A DNA stretch of 64,000 nt from the NCBI GenBank assembly GCA_947568835.1, contig OX387602.1:3132570-3196569 (forward strand), read 5' to 3'. Below the pieces are notes generated by a model. It searched no databases, was not told the DNA's origin, and saw only the letters and a list, made by a program, of their open reading frames with translations. This document shows, piece after piece, positions 52,601 to 59,965 of this stretch. The translations under genes were made by a program, and so were the position numbers. Source of the stretch: Protonemura montana (Eukaryota > Arthropoda > Insecta > Plecoptera > Nemouridae). Positions within the stretch are counted from its first letter, which is position 1. Each line of letters starts with the position of its first letter.

Positions 52601-55600
52601 TATTTCGATATTTCTCGTAGGCTTATTCGCTTTTGAGACTTTTCATGCTCAAAATATCTCCATCAATGTTTACCTCAACGATTGATATACACATAACGAT
52701 ATCCAAAAGCGAGTAACCTGCGAGAGATATCGAAATTAAATTTCATACGACAGTGACTCCACTTAACGGGGTGTTCCGGTACTCTGCATATTTGCCGGTA
52801 AGGTAGTCATTTGGCCTATAACCTGCACACTCCAGGCAGGTGCTCTCAAAGCGATTTCCACTTGCAAATAGGACACATTACCCTGAAAATATATTTTAAA
52901 TTAAACATTTTATTTTAGGCAAGTAGAGTAATGTAAGATATTAGCGTTGAGTGTAGGTTATAGTTAGAGTTTCAACGTCAATGTTACAGTCTCTGCGTGA
53001 AAGATGGCCGCCAAATGACTACCTTACCGACAAAAATGCAGAGTACTGGAAGTTCACGTTAAGTGGAGCCACTGTAACATGAAATTTAATTTCGATATTT
53101 ATAGTAGGTTACTCGCTTATGAATATCGTTACATGTGTATCAATCGTTGAGGTAAACATTGATGAAGATTTTTTGAGCATGAAAAGTTTCAAAAGCGAGT
53201 TAACCTACGAGAAATATCGAAATTAAAATTCATACGACAGTGGCTCCACTTAACGTGATTGTCCGGTACTCTGCATTTTTGTCGGTAAGGTAGTAATTTT
53301 TCACGCAGAGACTTTAACATTGACGTTGAAACTCTACCTATAACCTACACTCAACGATATTAGTAACATAAAACAACCGATTTAATCAGCCATGCTTAGT
53401 GCTGGTGTAACATAATTATGAATTATGATAGTAAAGTAAGTAGAGTAAGTAGTCTACAGTAAGTAGATAAAGTAAGTGAGATAGCAAGTATGTGGTCACT
53501 TAAGTGAATTTTTAACTTTTATCTTATCAGCACACATGACTTCGTTGTCGACCGATTATTAACATTTCTAATGTGAAATTCTGCCAATTTTATGGACAAC
53601 GTTGATGGTTTGTCTTGACTCATGTTTATACAGTTTTTAATCCACTAAAACTTAAAAAGATAGGAGGGAAAAGATTCGGGAGGTGAAGCCTTAAATCAGT
53701 GGGAATTCCTGAGTCGTACCCCAGTAAAACCAGCCAGGAATAAGATCAAAGAAATCAATGTCATTTTGAAGAAAATCTAAGCATTTCAGGGAAAAACATT
53801 GAAGATATTTAGTAATTGCACGTTTTTATTTTAGACTTATTAGGAGGTTCCCGCGCTTACACAAAGCCAAGCGTGCTCGTGCTTACGTTCCTTACCGGTT
53901 GCTATCTTGATCTGCGAAATGGGGGTCGGCGGTTTTCGATTAGTTTACTTGGGTCTTTTGCACATTTGCAGCAAACTCCACTGGGCAGATACACTTCCCT
54001 ATTTCCCCTCAAAAAGACAGTTTAAACCCCACAACCCATACACAGCTTCCAACACACCCTCTGCCTCACCCCTTCACCTACTCAACAACCAGTTCATCTG
54101 CAATATATGACATAGGCCACTTACCCCAAACATTGACTTATTAAGTGATCCACCCAAGTTTCTCCATTTAAATGCAACACAGCTATTTTTTCATCTCCAC
54201 TTTCATCAAAAGCTTCCGGCATTGTTTCTTTTCAACTCTCACTACTACGGCAATACTTTCCAATGTTAAGGAAAAAGTTGGGTCTCATAGCAGTTTTATT
54301 TTCTAGTTGCTGATTGGAGTAATCTATAAATCTGATCAAGGTAGTAATTCTTCCCTAGAACCAACATATTTTATGGCTATAACTCACCCTTTTAAGTCAG
54401 AGATATCAACAATATATTACCTAATTACCAATGCATGAACCATAATGATGTTCACTGTGAATTTCATGGGTTTGCTTAGACAATAGGGGAACTGGTTTGC
54501 CATTAAAGCAAGTGCCATGCGCTCTGTACCTACCCGACTTTGCTATGTCTGCAATCCAACTTACTTGGGATTTTTTAACATTTTCCAGAAGGGTACGTAG
54601 ATACATAATGGAATATATATACATATTTTATGTTAACTGATGCAAATGTACATCTCAACGGCCACAATTGCTGCGAACAGTATCTAGCTAACTGTCCCAT
54701 TTATTTGTGCTCTTTGAATAATTCTGTGCATTACTAAATTAAATGGCAAAATCAACACCAAACCTACCCCACTTTGGCAAACAGCTTTCCATGCACGTTC
54801 ATGTAGCTGGTGACGAATCTCTTGTTGACTTCAGAGCTAGAGAGTCCCTTGAGGTCTTCCTCCTCACTGTCTCGCTGCTGTTCCTGGGAGGCGGTGGACG
54901 TGATGTGAAGTCTGCGACGCCCGCCCTCTGGTCTAATCCAGCACTCTCGGCGAAGACCGTTGCCGCCACACTCCATGCCCGCGCCTTCTTTCTCCTTCAT
55001 TCGCTCCACCAGGCGGCTCTCTCTCTCCTCCCGCCGTTTCCGCTCCGATTGCTCAAACTGGAACGTCATAGAGGTGTTAGCAACGCTCACGTCACTGTGA
55101 CGGGCTTTACTCAAGTGGTAATTTATCATATCCTTGTATGTAGTGAAATGCAAACGGCAAAAAAAGAAGATCAATGACAATCCTTTTTGGTTCAAGATTA
55201 AAATTGCTTTTTGATGAGTGGCATCTGAGAGGGCTTATTGTCCCCATGGTATGGCTAGGCGGGTGTGACAGTGAGCTCATATTTTTCAACGTGAAAGAGA
55301 TGCTGCTTCAATAAAGTTTCGATCTAGAGAATCTCCAAAGCTTCTAAGTCACATTCTGCAAGAGATGTAGCAAGATATTATGCATTGATTAGCAAATAAA
55401 AATACCCTTTCATCCTTATAAACACTTTACTTAAATGAAATCTCAAACCAGCCACTAAAAGAGCTAGGAACACTTACATTGGGGAGATGACAAGAAATAG
55501 TAATAATTCCATACCTTCTTTCTATTTTCGTCAAAGAGGGTGACGAGGCTGTCCTTTGCAGATAGGAAAGGATTTGAAGCCATCAAACTTCGCATGTAGT

Positions 55601-58600
55601 AGTAGACGGCGTCTAGTTTTCTTCTCGCATACACCGCGAGTATTGCCAGTTGGTTGTATGGACGGCCATTTCTGGGATTGATTTGATGCGCCTTTATGTA
55701 CCACTGCCGGGACTTGCCAAAGTTGGAGGTCTCGTTGACTTGGTCCTTGTACCTTGCCAAGTCTCCCAAAAAGAGATACAGCTTTTGAGCAGACACGAGA
55801 GCTAGTCCAGCAAAGCCCAAGCCCTTAGCGGGTATCTGTGTAGGGTTTAAAAATGTTTCTAATTTAAATTTGTAGGTAATTTCTAGAATATCAAGAAGGC
55901 TTTCAAGAAAGGCGGTTCCATCATCAATAATTGTAAGAACAATCTGTTTGTTTCGCTCTTTGTTTTCTGGATCTTCAGCAATCTGCTTCCTCAGCAGCTC
56001 AATGATGTTGTAGAACAAAATCTTCCAAAGGTGATGCTCTACATTTTCAGTTTGACAAAACTTTATGTCAGTGGTAAGCAAAATTCGAAGACACTGTTGC
56101 AGAAACTGTCGAATGTACGAAATTTTGTTCCAGCTGGAGAATATGCTTTCTGTTCTCAAAATACTGTGCAGTTCTTTGTCAGCCTGATCCATATCCAGAA
56201 TGAGATGAGGATTGTGGGACGCCCGGAAGCTTGTCGAGTACGGGTCGTACCAAGTAGGCCGCGAGTAATCAATCCCATAGGAGGACAAATCGCTTGGCGG
56301 GAACTGAGCCTGGGCAGGATAGCCAAGACCAGGCACAGGTGGTTGACTTGGGACGTATGTGGGGGTCATGGCAGGTGGCGGCTCGTTTTGGGTGGACGAT
56401 ATTGCACGGGGTCCACTTGCAGAAACAAGGATGGGCTTCGTTGGATTGTTTGGGTTAAAAAGCTGTCGTTGTTGCTGTGGCTTGAGATTATTTACTTGCT
56501 GATTGTTGACACTGCGGTATGTGGGGTAAGGAACTGGTTCATTTTGATTTTGGGGCAACGAATTTGTGTTTGCTGCATTTGCAGGGGTTTGTACCGTAGG
56601 AAGTACAATGATTCCTGCAATATGATTAGGATTTGCAGGCACCATCTTTTCGGCTGATTTCTCCTTCGATTGTCTGTCTGGTTCCCTCCAGTTTCGTTCC
56701 GATCTTCCAGGCTCGCTTGGCCGCTCAACGCTATGTCGATCCCTACTCCGGTTCCTCACGAACTGGTCTCGGCTATGGCCCCTGTACTGGTTTCGTTCGC
56801 CGCTTCGATCGCGACCCCGGCTCAGACTCCGATCCTCTGTTCCACCAGAATTCCGCTTGCGCCTGCTGCTGCGCTTGTTCTTGCTTCGCGAGTGCCCGTG
56901 GCTTCTCTCGGAGGACGACGCTTGAAGCTTTCCCTCCGCCTCCAGTCGCTCCGTTTCCTCCACCTCATCCCCCCAGTCGAGCGGTTTGGCAGCTGTTGAA
57001 GGCCCGAGCTCAGAGTCAGGAGTCACGCTCGTCGTAGGTGATCTCGCGGCGCCTTCCCACGGGTCGCTCTCACTGCGTCGCCGCACAAACTCTCGGTCAT
57101 CGTAGGGGGCATGGCCCTCTGCGTGGTGGCCTGAGCTGCGCCGTTCACCTCGGCTAGGAGAGGGGGTCGGTGTGCGTGGTCCACGGAACTGCGAGCCGAA
57201 GCCTGGGGGCAGTGATTCGGGTGGTGGCGGCGGCGGCATGGAAAGCCGGTCGGGTGTCAGCGAGCGTGAGAAGCGACCGGCAGCCGCAGCTCGCTCCATC
57301 TCCAGCTCCTCGGGACGTAGGCGGCCACGACCCCTGGTCCGCGCGGGCAGTGTATTGGCCCACTGCTGTTGCAGCTGCTGTTGGTGGAACTGCATCTGCT
57401 GCGGGTGCATCTGCTGGTGGGGGTGGTGGCCAGGAGGCGCTTGTCGGAAGAGTGGAGGAACGCCCTGATCCTGCGGCGCCTGCAGCGGTAGCGAGTATTG
57501 CTGCTGTTGCTGTTGCATCATCTGCTGTTGGTGGTGGTGGTGGTGGTGATGAAGATGGTAGCTTTCTCTAGGAGGCGCATTTCCTTGGAACGTTATCGTG
57601 CTCCCGTCCCAAACGTCTTCTGAAGTACTCTTGCCTATCAGCGATGGTGGTTCCGCCATGCCGTTTTCTAGCAGGTATTTCTTCCGAAGTCTCGGTGGTA
57701 GCGAGTCAAAGTTCATGGGTTTGCTCGGCTTGACGTTGATCATCGCCATGTCCTTGCCGCTGCCTCTGCGACCCGAAGGGGGCTTAGCTTGTACCTTGCT
57801 ACTCGGCCACGTCTGGCCCCCGCTGCCGGCCGGCTCCACACTACGGGTGTCCCGTGTGCGATTCAGCTCCAGGCTCAGGCTCGTCGGAGGCAGCACTCGA
57901 GGCTCAGAAGCTTGCCGCAATTCTCGGGGCACCGCCACCACGGGCTTCGGCTTGCTGTTCGAGACCGCATGCGAGTTTCCCATGTCGTCGTCATCACGAG
58001 AATTGTAGTTTCTTCTATTGCCAGGCACTTGATTTGCTCTGATTTCATGATGGGGTGTATTTTCTAATTTGTTTATTACTTTTGAGCTATTGATCATACT
58101 GCTGTGGCCATTTCCAACATCTTTACTTGTCCAATTATGATCTGATTCTACCTTATCCCTGTTTCTATTTATTTCGATTTTTGATTTCAAAGCACCTTCT
58201 GATTTGCTGGTTGTATTGATGACATTTCCCACGAAATTTGTTTTAATCTCCGATTTTCTGGTATCTCTTTGCTGCTGAAATTTTGGAAGCGTGTCCCAAT
58301 CATCTTCTGGTTGATGTTTTGCTATGGGCTGAGCTTTATGAAGTTTTGGTTCTACGTTCTTTGGAACCTCCCTGTGAGCTTGAGCTACGAGTTTAGGCAC
58401 ATACCGAGCCTGCTCTGGTTTCTTTCCCTTACTTTTTGTCTCCGAGTTCTTCGAGTTGGATTGAGTGGATATGTTGCCCAGACTATTTCGGCGATGCTTT
58501 GTGCTGGACCTACTGCCTTGTGTAGTTGAAAGAGAGGTGTTTTGCAAACTTTCATTTATCTTACCTATTCTTGCATCATGATTACCTGCACTTGATTTAC

Positions 58601-59341
58601 TAGAAACTGATTTACACGGTTTCTCAACTGATTGCTCTGAATAGCTTGGTGTTACACTTGTCTTATGATACTCGTCATGAAACTCTTGAACTCGCATCAT
58701 GCTTTCATCAGGTGATTTTGCTTTTCGACCAGTGTCGATAGCAGAAAATTCTTCTGATTTTCGGAGAGGACCACTTCCCGGACGATATATTGCAGCTTGC
58801 GGCTTCCCTCGCCGTCCATTTTTCATGTCTTCTTTATTTCTCATATCTAAAGAAAATGACAAAATATCAAATCAATCCCACTGGAGATGCTGAGGGAAGG
58901 ACCTGAGCCTTTTTATGGTTGGACTAGCCCAACAGCTTGGGCTTACATAACCAAACACTCATGAACAAAATACTTCACAATTCTTTAAAACAATTTCAGG
59001 TGTACTGTCTTCGTTCTCTTGCGAGAAAATAAAATTATGTTTATGACCATATCTCAAAAAAAAACGAACTAAATTAATATTAATTTTATTTCACGCTATG
59101 CAATACAAGATTAAAATAAGAAATTTCTGCACAAGGTCAGAAGTTCCCCGAACGAATGGATGCAAACAATCTAAAAACTAAATCCCGCAATAAGTTAATA
59201 AAAACTGTACCACTGAAAATAGAAAATATTTGCCTTCATACATAGATGCATTGAAATCGAAATTTGTCGACTTATACTTAATATGCTATTACCTTGTGAA
59301 TTATCTCCCCATTTGCTGCGTCCTTTGTCGCTGCTCTCCAT
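33280..59341 (-). CDS. SMG6: SMG6/EST1A, nonsense-mediated decay endonuclease (complete, 11 coding exons)
   Basis: The joined exons (59341-59293, 58846-55515, 55057-54768, 52389-52244, 43759-43492, 42924-42720, 42632-42456, 42371-42186, 37319-37160, 33765-33493, 33410-33280) give 5,217 nt, or 1,738 residues plus TGA. Every junction is GT-AG and all phases agree. SMG6 is the endonuclease that cuts mRNA near premature stop codons in nonsense-mediated decay. Visible parts: an exon-junction-binding motif at about residues 31-45 (core IYRPG); a long disordered Ser/Pro/Arg-rich region with His8 and Gln runs (446-468) and an RS-like stretch (about 670-750); the EST1 14-3-3-like/TPR helical region (about 885-1440); an acidic linker; and a C-terminal PIN nuclease (about 1558-1738) with D1573, D1674/D1675 and D1711 at the expected acidic sites. 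Human SMG6 has 1,419 residues, so the excess here is in the disordered N-terminal half. The start codon context (GCCATCATGG) is good. Identity is recognised by alignment from memory to human SMG6. Confidence 0.95.
33493..33765 (-). CDS. SMG6: SMG6 coding exon 10 (PIN domain middle)
   Basis: Residues 1605-1695. It continues as FKELEGLSRG (human INELDGLAKG), then a helix resembling ARSALAFLRAR, and the NDDRIL motif (D1674/D1675), equivalent to human NDDLIL. Acceptor CATTGCAG|TG, donor GCCG|GTAAGT. Confidence 0.94.
33766..37159 (-). other. SMG6: SMG6 intron 9 (3.4 kb)
   Basis: It splits the PIN domain between VPLI and FKELEG. No exon or named element is supported inside it. Its composition is AT-rich, with a GC-rich pocket at about 36,640-36,890. 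Confidence 0.85.
37160..37319 (-). CDS. SMG6: SMG6 coding exon 9 (PIN domain start)
   Basis: Residues 1552-1604. It carries the first PIN motif YLVPDTNCFIDYL, in which D1573 (codon at 37254-37256) is the first metal-binding Asp, and ends in the VPLI strand. Acceptor TGCCCGCAG|GCG, donor ATTG|GTAAGT. Confidence 0.94.
37658..37682. repeat. (TA)n microsatellite
   Basis: About 12 perfect TA units inside SMG6 intron 8, preceded by TTATATG. Confidence 0.95.
41245..41277 (+). repeat. G-quadruplex motif
   Basis: Five G tracts of 3-5 bases (GGG, GGG, GGGGG, GGGGG, GGGG) are separated by loops of 2-5 bases, fitting the usual G-quadruplex pattern. The G-rich strand is plus, which is the template strand for SMG6. 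Confidence 0.7.
42186..42371 (-). CDS. SMG6: SMG6 coding exon 8
   Basis: Residues 1490-1551. An acidic linker (SEDDEEPTGSSTECLEESDN) runs into a basic helix (KQVLERRQMKQERHRKRVQ), matching the acidic then basic hinge before the PIN domain in human SMG6. Acceptor GTCCGCAG|AGC, donor CAG|GTAAGC. Confidence 0.92.
42456..42632 (-). CDS. SMG6: SMG6 coding exon 7
   Basis: Residues 1431-1489, the end of the helical region (EVAQVALRIRKIIFFG) followed by a Ser-rich linker. Acceptor TTTTGCAG|GAA, donor CTG|GTAAGT. Introns 6 and 7 are only 87 and 84 bp. Confidence 0.92.
42720..42924 (-). CDS. SMG6: SMG6 coding exon 6
   Basis: Residues 1362-1430. It contains DVWSRLATMVNLLNKL and the conserved LSGFTPLM (human LSGFVPLL). 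Acceptor TTTACAG|A, donor ATG|GTACGC. Confidence 0.92.
42925..43491 (-). other. SMG6: SMG6 intron 5 (567 bp)
   Basis: A phase-2 intron between exons 5 and 6. I see no internal element in it. Confidence 0.85.
43492..43759 (-). CDS. SMG6: SMG6 coding exon 5
   Basis: Residues 1273-1361. It contains the conserved helix VKVWCDWLLCHGGVWNPPP, which corresponds to VKVWSDWMLGYPDTWNPPP in human SMG6. Acceptor TTGCAG|AC, donor GTGGG|GTACGT. Confidence 0.93.
44786..44806. repeat. Poly-G tract, 21 bases (plus strand)
   Basis: An uninterrupted G run inside SMG6 intron 4, followed by a GGCGTCGCCGCCGCG context. Its exact length is prone to sequencing error. Confidence 0.9.
45171..45197. repeat. Tandem CCTCCTGCGG repeat
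   Basis: About 2.7 perfect copies of a 10-base unit in SMG6 intron 4. Confidence 0.85.
46597..46624. repeat. Poly-C tract, 28 bases (plus strand)
   Basis: An uninterrupted C run. In the SMG6-sense RNA (minus strand) it reads as 28 G. Confidence 0.9.
46957..46987 (+). promoter_or_regulatory. TATA/initiator-like core promoter inside SMG6 intron 4
   Basis: A strong TATA box (CTATAAATAG, TATAAATA at 46957-46964) is followed by a GC-rich spacer and TCATCTT (46981-46987), close to the arthropod initiator. The spacing from the TATA box to the initiator A is 26 bases, slightly short of the usual 28-34. It points antisense to SMG6. No transcript or coding product is evident downstream. Confidence 0.25.
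50582..50602. repeat. Poly-C tract, 21 bases (plus strand)
   Basis: An uninterrupted C run in SMG6 intron 4, reading as G in the sense pre-mRNA. Confidence 0.9.
52244..52389 (-). CDS. SMG6: SMG6 coding exon 4
   Basis: Residues 1224-1272, starting METFQEAALQMLREF, a conserved helical segment of the EST1/TPR region. Acceptor TTTGCAG|G, donor AAAG|GTAAAT. The following intron of 8,484 bp is the longest in the gene. Confidence 0.92.
52456..52833 (-). mobile_element. Palindromic MITE, copy 1 (degraded right end)
   Basis: Long imperfect inverted arms (for example TGGAGCCACTGTCGTATGAA on the left against TTCATACGACAGTGACTCCA on the right) surround a unique loop of about 80 bases. The left end is CGTTGAGTG...GGTTATAGG; the right end CCTATAACCTGCACACTCC is diverged and lacks part of the arm. 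The loop is the reverse complement of the loop in copy 2, so I set this copy to minus. No protein is encoded, as expected of a non-autonomous DNA transposon. No clear target duplication remains. Confidence 0.85.
52945..53356 (+). mobile_element. Palindromic MITE, copy 2 (intact ends)
   Basis: A 412 bp foldback element with termini CGTTGAGTGTAGGTTATAG and CTATAACCTACACTCAACG, near-perfect inverted arms and a loop matching copy 1 in opposite orientation. It is flanked by a 7-base direct repeat ATATTAG (52938-52944 and 53357-53363), the likely target-site duplication. The arms include GCGTGAAAGATGGCCGCC, close to a YY1/Pho-type core. The superfamily cannot be set from the ends alone. Confidence 0.9.
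53430..53490. repeat. AAGTAG-type imperfect tandem repeat
   Basis: Repeated AAGTAG/AAGTAAG units occur, for example TAAAGTAAGTAGAGTAAGTA. Low-complexity DNA 67 bases past MITE copy 2. Confidence 0.7.
54768..55057 (-). CDS. SMG6: SMG6 coding exon 3
   Basis: Residues 1128-1223. A charged Glu/Arg-rich helix (FEQSERKRREERESR) is followed by a conserved block ending NKRFVTSYMNVHGKLFAKVG, which matches the human NKRF...HGKLF region. Acceptor TTCCAG|TTT, donor GG|GTAGGT. Confidence 0.92.
55058..55514 (-). other. SMG6: SMG6 intron 2 (457 bp)
   Basis: Phase-0 intron joining RKK (residue 1127) to FEQSERK. No internal element is seen. Confidence 0.9.
55515..58846 (-). CDS. SMG6: SMG6 coding exon 2 (3.3 kb)
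   Basis: Codes residues 17-1127. The acceptor is TTTCTTTAG just 5' of 58846 and the donor AAG|GTATGG follows 55515. It carries the IYRPG exon-junction motif, the disordered tail with His8/Gln tracts, Pro-rich and RS-like parts, and then the first half of the EST1 helical fold, starting near the WYDPY motif at residue 882. The dense plus-strand open frames over this exon are antisense shadows. Confidence 0.93.
58847..59292 (-). other. SMG6: SMG6 intron 1 (446 bp)
   Basis: AT-rich phase-1 intron near the 5' end of the gene, with no internal element seen. Confidence 0.85.
59293..59341 (-). CDS. SMG6: SMG6 coding exon 1
   Basis: It encodes the first 16 residues (MESSDKGRSKWGDNSQ) and the first base of codon 17. 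The donor is G|GTAATA at 59292-59291. A short first coding exon joined to a very large second exon restores an uninterrupted frame. The large frame does have possible in-frame starts inside the intron, but its first bases lie in a TTTCTTTAG acceptor, which favours the spliced start. Confidence 0.85.
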
Positions 59342-59720
59342 GATGGCAATGTTGACTTCACTGGTCAAATAATCTTACACATTTATCAGCTAGGTATCTT
59401 CTAGAAGTACAGTTCTTACAAAATGTTTTCATCAAAAGCGCGGTAAAATTCAAGCGCACGTCGCCTATTCTACGCCTATAAAAACTAAAATTTGTGCTAA
59501 AATGTTAAAATGCAAGCTATAAATTAGCCCCAAAATAGAACTTGAACTTAAATATTAAAAAAAAAAAAAAAAACAGTTGAGAGCTATCTGTCATCTACAA
59601 ATTTAAAACAAAATGAAGTGTAAATCTGATATTTCATGGATGTTACCACCAGACATGAGAAGTTCAATAATTTAAAATAATACTTAGCTGTATAAGTCAT
59701 TCTTAGAAGCAGACACTAAC
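59342..59720. promoter_or_regulatory. Divergent SMG6/WD40 promoter region
   Basis: Only 379 bp separate the SMG6 start codon (minus) from the WD40 start codon (plus), so both 5' UTRs and promoters must lie here or overlap. A small CpG-rich patch (about 59,437-59,475) is followed by CTATAAAA (59,477-59,483), a possible TATA box for the plus-strand gene. A 17-base poly-A run lies at 59,557-59,573. Confidence 0.6.
59557..59573. repeat. Poly-A tract, 17 bases
   Basis: An uninterrupted A run in the likely 5' UTR of the WD40 gene, about 150 bp before its start codon. Such poly(dA:dT) tracts often exclude nucleosomes at promoters. Confidence 0.85.
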
Positions 59721-59965
59721 ATGTCAGGACCTCCAGTTCAGCCAGATGCTCGAGTAGCATCTGTAGAGGCGGCACCTGATTATCGAAGAGCTACAATAAC
59801 AGGTCCTCGACTTGCAGTTGCAGCCGCAAAACCAGTTGCAATATTACCTCCCACATTCGATGAAGTAGATGAGCCTTCAACAACAACTACTTTAACAACA
59901 CAGTTTAGACAAAAACCAGTTACAGATATCTTGGTGCAAGGGCGTATTACTCTAGCGAATACAAT
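59721..59965 (+). CDS. WD40 gene exon 1
   Basis: Residues 1-81 and two bases of codon 82. The donor AT|GTGCGTAA is weaker than the others but is the site whose phase joins exon 2 in frame (LANTI-TTAVDLLC). The open frame read past it to 60047 is intron. Confidence 0.75.

Larger units (their letters stand above)
52390..54767 (-). other. SMG6: SMG6 intron 3 (2.4 kb) with two MITEs
   Basis: It lies between exons 3 and 4. It holds both MITE copies (52,456-52,833 and 52,945-53,356) and an AAGTAG-type imperfect tandem repeat (53,430-53,490). The remaining 53,500-54,767 shows nothing I recognise. Confidence 0.85.

Noticed and set aside
56031-58893. Long plus-strand open frames (up to 208 codons) over SMG6 exon 2
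   Set aside because: They are antisense to a well-supported coding exon and owe their length to its codon bias.
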